Assembly: GCA_963971405.1 (NCBI GenBank)
Contig: OZ020484.1
Coordinates: 27,364,770-27,428,769 of the forward strand
Direction of reading: 5' to 3'
DNA from: Psococerastis gibbosa
Taxonomy: Eukaryota > Arthropoda > Insecta > Psocodea > Psocidae
Length of the DNA stretch: 64,000 bases
Below the pieces are notes generated by a model, which was not told the origin of the DNA, ran no database searches, and saw nothing but the letters and a program-made list of their open reading frames with translations. The translations under genes and the position numbers were made by a program. Positions 20,501 through 27,499 of this stretch are shown here, in pieces. How positions within the stretch are numbered: position 1 is the first letter of the stretch; the number at the start of each line of letters is the position of its first letter.

Positions 20501-22754
20501 TTTAAAATTAGTCTAGAAAAACACGATTTATATAGTCCATTATACAGATTTTATTGAATATTCGTAAATTAGTCAAGGAATTGGTAAGGTTTTTATAGAA
20601 ATATTCAACTTCTTACGAATTTTGCAATTCCCCTTATTACCCACTCGAATATTGTTCCATTTTTCGATCCAAATAATATGGGTCCAAGAAAAATTCAAAC
20701 GTGTAATACCTAAATTCAGATTTAAATCGTATACTTTAACATAAAAATTACAAATATTTTTTCTTTCGAAATATTGGGTCCAATATTAAATATTGAAGTG
20801 TCAATGACCATTTTTACATCTTTGGGACGATTGAACGTGGAACCGCAGTAACACTCGTTTACATTTCACAAAATATTTGGAGATATCTGCCATAAGCTGG
20901 AAATACTGTACAATCGAACTTGGCTGTGCAACTACAAAAATTGGAGAACTGGGCCCAATTTCAATCTGACACTTTTATCAAAATTGGCCAACTGATATTG
21001 TTTTGTTCGTTTGTTATATCCTCTGTTGAATGTAAGAATGCATTAAGTGGAATTTAAGTTTAAAGGAGAAAGTATGGAAAGCTCGTCTTTTCCTCCATCT
21101 GTGCAGGCGAAAGTTGGATAATACGATAAATGTTCTTCCTTCCGGCATCATTTCATTACTTTTCTATTTTATATGCTAATAACCTACAGTAGTTAATACC
21201 TATCTAAAACAATTAAAAAAGACACAAGTCTAAAAAAACATAAGTGACAAAATTTTTGCGTCATTCCAAATGCTAACAGGTTCAAAAAATATTTTCACTG
21301 TCAACGGATTTCAAAAAGGGTTGAAAAGGACCAGGATTTTGTAATAGGATCACCGGCGTAACGACCAAACCCTTTCTACTTTAATTTCGGCACAAAGTTG
21401 ACTATCCCTTTTTTCACCACAACTACTTGAACTCTTTTAAAATTCTCTTTTATGAGAGTATCTAGCCTATAGACTGTATTCGACAATTCTCATTTCTTAA
21501 CATACAAATGAGTTTTTATATTTCAGAAAATTGTTTTCTTTTTTATTTATTTATTTTTTACTTTTACTTGAGTAATTCACTACAGTATACCTACTATAAT
21601 TATTTAGGCACACTATAAACAATATTCCCTACCAGACTAATGTATTGGACAGAGACCAAAATGTACTTACCGGTATGTACGAGGTCAACACTGCCCCTCG
21701 GACTTCCCTGGAGTCCAGTTCCACACATGCTCCCACGAGGAGACGCATCAGGCAAGCTTCCTCGGCTATTCCTAGGACTTCTCAAGCAAATCCCATCCGG
21801 CCCAACGCTGCCCCGGGGACTTCGATCCGTCACAAGACTACCCCTTGGACTTCTATTATAGTCAGGTGCTATACTACCCCTGGGGCTTCTGTTGAAATCC
21901 GGCTGTGCTACACTACCGCGAGGACTTCTGTTTAGCAGCTCGGGACAGATACTGCCCCTAGGACTCCTCCCGGGCATTACGTCCGGAGCTATGCTACCTC
22001 TTGGGCTTCTGCAGTCTCTCCCAGATTCAGGGGGAATCAAGCTACCCCTTGGAGTTCTGTCCATGGGAACTGAAAAACTTTCGCGAGGGCTTCGATTCAT
22101 AGGAAGTAGACCGTCATGATTCGGATCCCCAGGGATGGAGAAACTAGCCCGTGCACTACGACTACCCGATACCGAAATCATTATTTCAGAATTAGGACAA
22201 GAGAAACTACCACGAGCGCTTCTAGTTCCCGACGGGGGAAGCAACAAATCACCATCTTGCACCGAAAAGCTACCCCTAGCACTCCTACTGCCAGCAGTCA
22301 GGAGACCTTCACCGTCAGAAACGGAAAAACTACCACGGGCACTATTCCAGTTGCCTGGAGCTAAATGCGAGTCGGAAGCATGTTCGGAGAAACTTCCTCT
22401 TGGGCTGCGCGCAAATTTACCAGGATGTAGAAGATCGCTGTCTATTGCTGAGATACTTCCTCCGCGACTGCGACCTTGCGAAACCGATAAAAGGTTACTT
22501 TCAGAGCCTTGAGGAACGGCGATACTATTCCTAGGACTTCTGTTCACCAAAACTGGCGCACTTCCCGCACTCACGGCCACACTTGCCCGCCGACTTCGAG
22601 GAGCCGGCTCCTCGACTTCGAGAGCTGCCGCTGTAGTCGCGTTAGCTGCTGCAACCACGCTACTTTTCGTTGCCTTCGTTGATGTTGATCTTTGAGGGGA
22701 CGCAGCGCTGCGTGATTGGCGACGTCGCCTTGACGAAGCGCTTCGGGCCAGCAT
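5077..22754 (-). CDS. TMEM272-like four-helix membrane protein with N-terminal RSPRGS repeats (4 coding exons)
   Basis: Join of 22754-21671, 15277-15014, 10448-10389 and 5534-5077, minus strand: 1866 nt, 621 residues. All junctions are GT/AG and phase 1, and the frame stays open across each. Residues 1-50 are Arg/Ser and Ala rich. Residues 72-355 hold about 17 spaced RSPRGS or SARGSFS type motifs, with SRRAS at 54-58 and again near 383-387. Residues ~447-621 give four hydrophobic segments (about 450-470, 484-504, 537-558, 581-606). Between the first two is the CPKEPYLPVY motif at 477-486, and NHWCSKPLY at 574-582 precedes the last. This layout is what I know of TMEM272-like proteins, a family of unknown function. 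The N-terminal region is predicted disordered and probably cytosolic and phosphorylated (inference). The ATG at 22754 follows an in-frame TGA. No transport or enzymatic role can be read from the sequence. Confidence 0.85.
5684..5765. mobile_element. Partial MITE G (left end)
   Basis: ATTATTTAACAAAG and GAACTTACATTGACG correspond to the left inverted repeat of the complete copy at 45431-45648, followed by a match to its GTCATTAGA interior. The right half is missing. Confidence 0.5.
6265..6525 (+). mobile_element. F-element fragment (5' truncated)
   Basis: Shares with the copies at 26935, 32606 and 50688 the run AAATTTCATCAAAATCCACC, a short CAGACAGACAGACAG stretch, ACCACTTTTTTGG and CGTGTAAATCCGTTGAAATC. 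It ends at the family 3' end, TATAAATTGGAAAG. Everything 5' of GTATCCCGAAGCATGA is absent. The minus-strand frame at 6293-6559 is a known type of spurious frame generated by this repeat. Confidence 0.75.
6685..6919. mobile_element. MITE with TTGAAGGGTCCGG termini
   Basis: Left end TTGAAGGGTCCGGTGGAAGA and right end its imperfect reverse complement, CTTCCTCCCCCGGACCCTTCAA. Inside, a second inverted pair of AAGGTGTTA and TAACACCTT is visible. It is 235 bp and non-coding, and the only copy in this window. Confidence 0.65.
7630..7757. mobile_element. Partial MITE G (right end)
   Basis: The right part, AATGTAAGTACAACTAACCC then TTTGCTAAATAATAT, matches the right inverted repeat of the complete copy at 45431-45648. 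The upstream GGCTCCACC and ATGACCATGAGGCA stretch resembles that copy's centre. The left terminus is lost. Confidence 0.5.
8466..8864. mobile_element. Composite MITE B, copy 1
   Basis: Outer inverted repeats start TAAGGCGAATATTCCACCG and run ~70 bp to CATTCAAGACT. A complete inner element (TAGGCGGGGTTTCCACCGAC termini) sits between the two outer arms. The interior carries the TGATCATTGATCAATTTTAA palindrome shared by all AGGCG-type MITEs here. Confidence 0.85.
8932..9322. mobile_element. Composite MITE B, copy 2
   Basis: Outer ends AGGCGGGGATTCCACCGACC and its reverse complement, with a TA at the right flank. The inner element's ends, at about 9007 and 9250, are the same AGGCG type. It lies only 67 bp from copy 1, so two composites sit almost side by side in this intron. 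The inner element is in the opposite orientation to that in copy 1. Confidence 0.85.
9947..10303. mobile_element. Composite MITE B, copy 3 (right outer arm truncated)
   Basis: The left outer arm starts AGGCGCGGTTTCCACCGACC, followed by the TAGGCGGGGTTTCC inner end. The right inner end, GGTGGAAAGCCCGCCTA, is followed by only ~25 bp of outer arm (GATATCTGCCACCAC) before unrelated DNA. The sequence is closest to copy 4 at 24723-25121. Confidence 0.75.
10389..10448 (-). CDS. Exon 3 of the TMEM272-like gene (60 nt)
   Basis: A 60-nt micro-exon too short to appear as an open frame by itself. The acceptor is TTTTGTTTTCAG and the donor ATGG/GTAAGCAG. It supplies the second and third bases of Ala450, residues 451-469 (TVTIILVCLSTLPLVMLIM) and the first base of Gly470, i.e. 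nearly the whole first membrane helix. Its frame and phase fit exons 2 and 4 exactly, and the joined product places a hydrophobic helix just before the conserved CPKEP motif. Confidence 0.88.
10495..10760. mobile_element. hAT-like repeat remnant
   Basis: Starts near GCACGTACCCAGAAGGAG and ends near CCCAGGGAGACCCCC, with the CTTCGTCTGTAAAATGTAA interior typical of the GC-end, AT-core repeats seen at 29579, 44270 and 60204. No intact inverted-repeat pair or target duplication was found. Confidence 0.45.
10891..11282. mobile_element. Palindromic element family E, copy 1
   Basis: Left GTAGCAGTCCGATCATGGCG and right CGCCATGATCGGGTTGCAGA are inverted. Inside, a second inverted pair (GCGCGGGAAATTCAAATT and AATTTGAATTTCCCGCG) extends the arms. 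Both ends carry the family's CCCCGGTATTATAAT-like subterminal block. Confidence 0.7.
11600..11617 (+). repeat. Homopolymer C tract (18 bp)
   Basis: Eighteen consecutive C. One of about a dozen C or G runs of 10-18 bases in this window. Confidence 0.95.
12966..13205 (-). pseudogene. LINE (RTE-like) pol C-terminal fragment, frameshifted
   Basis: On the minus strand one frame reads VTNKTVLQGAFKRRV and a second continues WIGHAEPHSGLLHTILEGSI, then EYLKKLLKDIK. Together they have the order of the better-preserved tail at 58735-59097 (HVTNEDVL, WIGHLLRH, IIEGALEG, YLQQVMED). The switch between frames shows at least one frameshift. Only the region after the reverse transcriptase remains. Confidence 0.55.
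13841..13955 (+). mobile_element. F-element fragment (3' end only)
   Basis: Matches the last ~110 bp of the family: GGGACCTCAGAACGTGTAAA, CTGAAATCTCGAAATCG, CATTTCGACCATCAC and TTCCTTATGTACTACG. The 5' part, including the GACA-type repeat, is missing. Confidence 0.7.
13975..14260 (-). pseudogene. Degenerate LINE pol tail
   Basis: The minus strand shows LALTAQYRGINRSI, ARERTLNRLHYHTYTCT and, after a frame change, CGGLTNENLEHMLLQ. The last part resembles the Cys-rich EHxLxxC segment that ends many LINE polyproteins. The next Cys is replaced. MITE A copy 2 begins immediately beyond its 5' side, so it may have been split by that insertion. Confidence 0.45.
14274..14765. mobile_element. MITE family A, copy 2 (full length, 492 bp)
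   Basis: Perfectly recognisable TA/AGGCGGGTATTCCACATA left end and reverse-complement right end, each flanked by TA. Inverted repeats extend ~60 bp (to GGACATTTCAATTTT / AAAATTGAAATGTCC). The ~245 bp absent from copy 1 lies between CGGCCATTCC and CATGACGCC. Confidence 0.88.
15014..15277 (-). CDS. Exon 2 of the TMEM272-like gene
   Basis: 264 nt; acceptor TTTTTGTTGCAG above 15277 and donor ACAG/GTGAGTGC below 15014. Encodes the end of Gly362, residues 363-449 and the first base of Ala450. Content: a second Ser/Arg region with SRRASSSVSQVSADD, an acidic/Gly stretch, then YQLKDANMEASGSCDFTCRA, which carries three Cys, and the basic lead-in RIVFKT to the first helix. GC content is visibly higher than in the flanking introns. 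Confidence 0.88.
15556..15790 (-). pseudogene. LINE (RTE-like) pol C-terminal fragment with GAA-rich tail
   Basis: The minus-strand frame ends RPIDRPRTTLVERIEQL, then TRGKTMAELKTLASDQVEYK and RGEPITLRTRH. The pattern of a GRPRTTW-like stretch followed by a DRxxW/Y-like helix (here SDQVEYKK) is that of RTE-type LINE C-termini. Immediately 3' on the minus strand is a GAA/GGAA-rich tail (plus-strand TTCTTCTTCTTCCTCTTCC at about 15529). Upstream of residue MDVNTIHRF no homology is visible. Confidence 0.55.
16631..16895. mobile_element. MITE family C (265 bp hairpin)
   Basis: Ends TAGGCGTGTATTCCACTTGT and the reverse complement, flanked by TA. The two arms remain complementary for over 100 bp (e.g. 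GACTATTATGTAGATACTTA and its complement), so the single strand folds into a near-complete hairpin. The ends are of the same AGGCGNNNATTCCA type as families A, B and D. Confidence 0.85.
16918..17125 (+). mobile_element. LINE 3' fragment (family K) with RNase H motif remnant
   Basis: Codons from 16922 read WLNAVPGHIG, which resembles the WxPGHxG motif of LINE-encoded RNase H domains. This is followed directly by the family K 3' sequence: CCTCCTGATTATAGTGGATT, GTGACCAGGACAAG, CGGCACTGTGCACACTACCA. The join suggests an internal deletion linking the RNase H region to the 3' UTR. Other K copies are at 19310-19460 (minus) and 53205-53565. Confidence 0.6.
18121..18586. mobile_element. Palindromic element family E, copy 2
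   Basis: Left GCAGCCTGATCTTGGAGATT and right reverse complement ending GATCAGGCTGC. Arms extend inward ~70 bp through the paired ATGTCACGTGATGG and CCATCACGTGACAT. A further internal inverted pair (GCAAATTTCAGAATTT / AAATTCCGAAATTTGC) continues the fold. Non-coding. Confidence 0.75.
18807..19016 (+). mobile_element. tRNA-derived SINE, copy 2
   Basis: Complete: head ACATGTAGAGTAGGGGTACG, B-box GGTTCGAGTCC, body hairpin GAGGGCTTTATAGCCCT, GGTTGGCTTAGTAA, then AACAAAAAAAGTCCTGATTT and a TTATTTATTA tail. Confidence 0.88.
19079..19308 (+). mobile_element. tRNA-derived SINE, copy 3
   Basis: Same orientation as copy 2 and only ~60 bp downstream. The B-box region is altered by a small insertion (GGTTCGAGTGACGAGTCG), and the tail has a duplicated AGTAATAGAACA unit. 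Confidence 0.85.
19310..19460 (-). mobile_element. LINE 3' UTR, family K (minus orientation)
   Basis: The reverse complement of the start of the block at 53205-53350: TTTCTGCTTTAAG, CCTGTCAGCCTGG, GAGTCTGTTTGTTAACTTGA, GGCACCCTAAGGG, GTGGACCTCCTGATTATAG. It lies downstream, on the same strand, of the pol tail at 19593-20083, so the two probably belong to one LINE. Confidence 0.65.
19536..19553 (-). repeat. Internal poly(A) of a minus-strand LINE
   Basis: A run of 18 T on the plus strand (A on the minus strand), 40 bases past the stop codon of the pol tail. More LINE-like 3' UTR follows, so it may be an internal A tract rather than the element's end. Confidence 0.6.
19593..20083 (-). pseudogene. 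LINE pol C-terminal fragment with Cys/His motif
   Basis: An open stretch on the minus strand reads SPRRIYFSIHSFYKQVYNSA, then WFKQIGKAPRRMAVSLCRLR, ADHGLSPSFIHKI, and CTYCGSIAGSFEHLFMTC. The last is a CxxC...HxxxxC motif of the type ending many I/R1-group LINE polyproteins after RNase H. An in-frame TAA near 20084 cuts it off from any upstream pol, and I see no RNase H core here. It ends naturally at 19593. Class assignment is from motif order only. Confidence 0.7.
21671..22754 (-). CDS. Exon 1 (first coding exon): RSPRGS repeat region
   Basis: 1084 nt encoding residues 1-361 and the first base of Gly362; donor ATACCG/GTAAGTAC below 21671. The protein is low complexity: an Arg/Ser start, an Ala-rich patch, then motifs at intervals of about 10-22 residues. 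The SARGSFS class clusters at residues 138-206 and the RSPRGS class at 221-355; both end in a Ser within an R-x-S context, and the second also has an S-P step. Frame continues past the donor to 21600, but that is intron. The strong GC bias relative to flanks and the repetitive codons explain the several plus-strand shadow frames. Confidence 0.87.
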
Positions 22755-22777
22755 CGCTAAAGGTTCAAATCATGGAT
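22755..22777 (-). promoter_or_regulatory. 5' leader with candidate splice acceptor
   Basis: On the minus strand, GCCTTTTGTTCTAG ends at 22778 and is followed by 23 bases containing an in-frame TGA before the ATG. This fits an acceptor of a non-coding 5' exon and supports the chosen start. The upstream leader exon and promoter were not identified. Confidence 0.5.
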
Positions 22778-24529
22778 CTAGAACAAAAGGCTTTCATTAA
22801 ATTGATTGTGTGGCACTGGAGAATTTGTACAGCTGGGACGGAAGATAAATTTCTCTTATATTCGCGGAAACAGTCCACATTTTTAAATCTTACAAAGCAA
22901 GTTTCCTTGCTCTTAGCGAATTTCTATCAACTAACCCACTTCACTCACGTTCTCCCGGCTTTTCATGAAACGAACAATTGCTCTCTTTCATTTTCAAGAA
23001 TTCAAGCTCTCACTTCTCCGATTCCTCCACCTTAACTTTTGAGATGAAATCATTTTAAAATTCATCTCACACTTTCATCATCTGTGCCCTAGAGGTTGAG
23101 CAAGTGTGAAGTTAAAGTACTTAGCCTAACACCTCCTTGACATTGCGGATGCCTTTTAATTGTTAGCCTTTTCATGATTTCGCTGCGTTTTGAGTCTGAC
23201 ACCAGCAGCTGGCCAAATGAAAATATTCACTTGCGGTCCGCGTATTTCTGCTATGTCCACCCAAAATGCAAAATGGGAAAAGTATGGACCTTGAATGTTT
23301 TATGCAATACTGTAAAGAAATTGATTGCACCACACTGTTGTGCCTTACTCCCAATGCATTTTCCCTATGCAGATATAATTAAAACACATTGGGCTGTTCT
23401 GTTAGAATACAAAGCTTCTGTATTCGATATTATTAGATGTAAAGAGAGCATGAAAAATAAATACAATAAAATAATAAAATTAGTACTTAGTTCAGAACTG
23501 ATAAACGTGTAACCTGGAAAAAATTGAATTTTCACCAGAAAATTAAGGAAAAGGGGTCTTGAGGAACAAAGCTTTAGTACAATAGGTCACAATAAGGTGC
23601 GTTAGAAAACACGCAAAAAAATAGCCTAAAATATATAAAAAAACATTTAGAGTGAAAACCTTTCCTTTTCCCACTGTAACATCTTACTAATTCTGTTTTT
23701 CTACTTCTAATGGTAAATTTATGTTGATAGCACCGTACAGTAAGATGTGTTGCTTGTTGCAGCGAGTAAACACGCCATTTATCAATTTACAACGTATGAG
23801 CCAGAGTGAGGTTTCCTATATTATAAACGGCAAAAGCTTTGTTCTACGTTCGCGAATGCAATATTCCCCATATAAGTTTTACTTTAGGGTAAACTTTAAT
23901 ACCTACTACAATATTACAAGTACGATACCGCATGGAGTTTAATATCCACATTCCATGCAAATATTGTTATTTTTTCAATACATATGTACATAATCCCTGA
24001 AACAGCACCAAGAGTTGCGTGTAGTATGAAGAACCAGTAGAATCCGGGCTGGTTATGTGTAGGCCTACAAGTATCTAAATAGTCGACGCATGTTAAAGAA
24101 ACTTTCATTCTGAATTGTGACTTGTTTTTCAGTATTGTATACTGTAGTACCAAATTGTATATACAGTATATTCACCCTTGTACAACAAAAAAGCCAAGTC
24201 AAGACTAGAATGGACAGTCCAATATAATAATATTTCAAAAAATAATTTATTCCACAATACAAAAAATTGTTTGGGAAAGCAACCTATTTGATAATGTAAG
24301 TCTATTTAGCACCTAGAACATACCTGAAAATAGGAATTATCGATATGAAGATTCCCCAGAAAAATGATTTTGTATTAATTTTTGTTTAAAATTTATAATT
24401 TTTAATTATTTTGGCACCAGCTGATGCAAACTGTCAAGGGGAAGGGAAGTTTCTTGTGTTATTTATTTTAATTGTAATGTATTTTATTTCATAAGTTATC
24501 CCAGAATAGAGAAAATATTGTAGTTTCTG
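22778..24529. other. Upstream flank of the gene, no supported feature
   Basis: No repeat termini or exon signature were recognised. About 22780-23110 is less AT-rich and could hold a leader exon or promoter. The plus-strand frame at 23174-23512 lacks family features. A 30-base piece near 24028 (AAGAACCAGTAGAATCCGGG) is a fragment of the fold-back family at 33926. Confidence 0.4.
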
Positions 24530-25137
24530 AGATATCATTTTTGCGATATGCCCAATTTCATGTTCATCCACTGTCCAATGAGTAGTTGGTCCTCAAATGG
24601 ACGGGCAGAGAAGACAGACAGACTTTTCCGAAAGACCACTTTTTGCAATCCTGGGACCTTGAAGACGTCTAAGTCCGTTGAAATATCGAAATCGAAAATT
24701 TCAACTATCACAAAGCTTTCCTTAGGCGCGGTTTCCACCGACCTCTAAGTGCAAAATACACATACGGTGACGTGGTGGCAGATACCATTAATAAAGGTGG
24801 GCTTTCCACCGACCTCTCGTTGCAGAATGCAAATGACATTGACGGAAATTTTTGTTTTACTCTATGCCATAGTTAAATTGATCAATGATCATAGAGTAAA
24901 ATCACAAACAAACAAACTAAAATTAAAAAATGGCTTCATGGGATATGTTAAGTACTAATATATTAATAGACTTCTATAAAAAGAAAAACAAAAATTTCCG
25001 TCAATGTCACTTGCATTCTGCAATGTGAGATCGTCGGAAACCCCACCTAAGTCTTGAATGTCTGCTACCACGTCACCGTATTTGTATTTAGCACTTAGAA
25101 GTCAGTGGAAACCGCGCCTTGCCCCAACGTATAAATA
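24530..25137 (+). mobile_element. Diverged F-element copy interrupted by MITE B
   Basis: F sequence runs from GCCCAATTTCATGTTCATCC through AAGACAGACAGAC and CTAAGTCCGTTGAAATATCG to ACAAAGCTTTCCTTA at 24724. It resumes after the MITE as ACGTATAAATAGGAAAG to 25137. The MITE sits at the TA of the family's CCTTATAC motif. The F copy is therefore older than the MITE insertion. Confidence 0.75.
24723..25121. mobile_element. Composite MITE B, copy 4
   Basis: Outer ends TAGGCGCGGTTTCCACCGAC and the reverse complement; the outer arm runs ~70 bp. The inner element starts at about 24797 (AGGTGGGCTTTCCACCG) and ends near 25048. The left outer arm reads CAGATACCATTAATAAAGG where the right arm keeps the usual CATTCAAGACT complement, so the two outer arms have different histories. 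Confidence 0.85.
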
Positions 25138-25622
25138 GGAAAGAAACTAGTGTCAACGGTATACATTGTAGAATCCGGGTTTCTACATCCAGCAACAATA
25201 CTAAAATCAAATGTAATTTCTGCTAATATGCCATGTATAGGAGAATAAGACTATATTATAAAAAATGTTAGCCTAGTTTTTGTCTAGATGGTAGCTTCTG
25301 TTTGCAATAAAGAAACGAGAATTTTATTAAGCTCTAACCCTTATCAGCAAGTATACATATTGTATAAAAAAGCGTGCTCTGCTGGCTGATAAAACCCGTT
25401 GACGAAACATTTAACGATGAATTTTGTGTCACTGAGTGTCGTCGATAAAATTGGGTGGAGTTCTCTACCGGACGATAAGGCATGGATGGATTGGCTTTGT
25501 CAATTTTATCAAAATATTCTCTTGAAGGGGTACATTTACGATGAACCCTTGTTGATAATTCCCAGGTAGCTTGAAACCGATGCGAAGAAGCCGTGATTTT
25601 CAGATACAGCTATAGGAAGGGA

Positions 25623-25636
25623 GGGGGGGGGGGGGG
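25623..25636 (+). repeat. Homopolymer G tract (14 bp)
   Basis: Fourteen consecutive G. Confidence 0.95.
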
Positions 25637-25702
25637 TTAAACTGAAAAATATTTTTCAATAATTTTTGTATTTGAGTTTTGTATTTAACCACAAAAACAC
25701 TC

Positions 25703-25703
<1 letters not shown>

Positions 25704-25775
<72 letters not shown>
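25704..25775 (+). repeat. (TTA)24 microsatellite
   Basis: About 24 perfect trinucleotide units ending exactly where LINE pol homology begins. A second TTA array lies at the 3' end of the same LINE piece. Confidence 0.95.
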
Positions 25776-25778
<3 letters not shown>

Positions 25779-26510
25779 GTGATTCGTCCACCGAAAGTTG
25801 ATTATGTGAATATAAAAATTAAATTTCATGACCAGAGGTGTCTGCATCTAAATCAAAAGAAATCGTTTGATTCCATAACTTGTGCATGTGTAACGACGTT
25901 GAACCAAGTTAATGTACAGACATACTTAGGGATTGTTATTGATGATCGCTTTAGGTGGTCTCACCATGTTGAATTTATATATAGAAAATTGCGATCTTGT
26001 GTTTTTGCTGTGTCGTGTCTTAGAGGCACCAACAAAAAAATTCAGCTGATCGCTTACTGAGCTCTAGTTGAGTCAATTTTGAGGTACGGAATAGTAGCTT
26101 GGGGCTCGGCAGCCGAATGTTATACCAAGAGAATTAGGAACCTGCAGGTCTCTCTCTTAAAAACAATTGACAATAATCTACACAGGGAAACAAACAGCAA
26201 TTTTTTCTTTAAGAAATATCGTGTATTACCTATAACTTTATTACATACTCAAGCCATTTTATTGTTGAATTATTTTAACTCAAAATATAAGACCATAAAT
26301 CCTTCTAGGTACAGTCGCAGAGCTGGAACAACCTACAAACATTATATTGAGCTGCCTCATAATAATATGTATGGCTATCATGAACTTAAGGTGGCAATTC
26401 CCCGAGTATTTAATTCGATTCCCGTCAGTCTTCTAGAGTTGGATAGCTACAATGCTGTTAAGCGAAATCTAGGGGACTGGCTGATAAATTGTTTAAATGA
26501 TGGCGATTAA
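25776..26510 (+). pseudogene. 5'-truncated LINE reverse transcriptase C-terminal half
   Basis: Begins inside the reverse transcriptase: VNVQTYLGIVIDDRFRWSHH (the YLG motif D region and thumb), continuing through KLRSCVFAVSCLRGTN to a TGA at 26058-26060. It resumes in the same frame with ALVESILRYGIVAWGSA and runs to WLINCLNDGD and a stop. All catalytic motifs (A, B, FADD) are upstream and missing. The order resembles Jockey/CR1-type LINEs without RNase H. It is one in-frame nonsense codon away from an open tail, so it is a fairly recent relic. Confidence 0.8.
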
Positions 26511-26805
26511 TTCTTTTGATTTATTTTTATTTTATTTTATACAGGATAATGTAAGGTAACTTTAACTTATTTAACATTAACTAACTATATAACTGTATTA
26601 TTATTATTTTATTTACACTTGTAATAATGTAGTTCGTACTCCCCATAATAACTGTTTCTAGTCTTTTGGCGAATCCTGCCACAAGCCTCCCTTATGGGGC
26701 TTACATGCAGTATTCCGGTAAAAACGATTATTTTCTTTAATGTTGTATTGTATTCTTTCTATTAAATGCTCCCAGTGCTGGGGGTATCGGCTGGGGAAAA
26801 AAAAA

Positions 26806-26838
<33 letters not shown>
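26511..26838 (+). mobile_element. LINE 3' UTR ending in (TTA)n
   Basis: Continues from the pol stop through an AT-rich stretch and CCTGCCACAAGCCTCCCTTA to nine A at 26797-26805 and about eleven TTA units. This matches a LINE clade that ends in short tandem repeats, although the exact 3' end is a judgement. Confidence 0.6.
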
Positions 26839-27150
26839 GTGTTAATGATCCTTAAATTTTCTGTTTTTTCTTTTAAAAGGTTAATCGCACATACAAACAA
26901 TTTAATGAATGATTAACATCTTCAATCGCCTCACTAAAGAACCGGTCCGAGTTTACTCGAACATGCTTTATTATAAATATATTATATATAAATTTAGTTA
27001 TTTTTATTTTTTATCAAGGGGCAAGCGACCCCCCGCACTTTGTCAACATTAATAACGACTACAATATATGTGAATTTAAAAGAAATCGTTGGAGCCGTTT
27101 TTGAGAAATAATTTTTTTAGACGTTTTTTTTGGAGTTTTTTGAGAATAAA

Positions 27151-27166
27151 CCCCCCCCCCCCCCCC
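27151..27166 (+). repeat. Homopolymer C tract (16 bp) in F element
   Basis: Sixteen C where sister copies have only seven (near 33190 and 51271). Confidence 0.95.
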
Positions 27167-27274
27167 AATTGAATTTACCCAAAATAAAAAAAGGGATCCC
27201 GATGTATGATTTTTGTAAACCTACATGCCAAATTTCATCAAAATCGACCAAGTAGTTTGCTCGGAAATCGACGC

Positions 27275-27351
27275 ACAGACAGACAGACAGACAGAGCGAC
27301 AGACAGAGTGACAGAGCGACAGAGTGACAGAGCGACAGAGTGACAGACAGG
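27275..27351 (+). repeat. GACA-type tandem repeat in F element
   Basis: Starts as ACAG/GACA tetranucleotides and passes into alternating 8-bp units GACAGAGC and GACAGAGT. Sister copies have 3-8 units of ACAG- or ACCG-type only, so this array expanded in this copy. Confidence 0.9.
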
Positions 27352-27459
27352 CATTTCGTAAAAACCACTTTTTTGGGTTCCTGGGACCTCAAAACGTGTA
27401 AATCCGTTGAAATCTCGGAATCGAAAATTTCGACCATCACAAAGCTTTCCTTATACTAC

Positions 27460-27499
27460 GTCATTGAATATATAACACTAGTGTTATATATTCAATGAC
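27460..27499. repeat. 40-bp perfect palindrome inserted in F element
   Basis: GTCATTGAATATATAACACT is followed directly by its perfect reverse complement. Sister copies read TACTACGTATAA uninterrupted. Here ACTACG precedes and ACTGCG follows the palindrome, consistent with a 6-bp target duplication with one mismatch. Confidence 0.85.

Larger units (their letters stand above)
15278..21670 (-). other. Intron 1 of the TMEM272-like gene (6393 bp)
   Basis: Donor ATACCG/GTAAGTAC at 21670, acceptor GTTGCAG at 15278. Holds an RTE-like tail, MITE C, LINE 3' pieces, palindromic element E2, two SINEs and a LINE pol tail. About 15800-16630, 17130-18120 and 20090-21670 contain no feature I can support. 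Confidence 0.8.

Noticed and set aside
21640..22512. Several plus-strand frames opposite exon 1
   Set aside because: They are shadows of the repetitive Ser/Arg/Pro codons; splice sites and the joined frame support the minus strand.
23174..23512. 112-codon plus-strand frame upstream of the gene
   Set aside because: No domain, no splice sites or start context that would support a gene.
27275..27351. CRISPR-like array
   Set aside because: Pure short tandem repeat without spacers, in a eukaryotic transposon.
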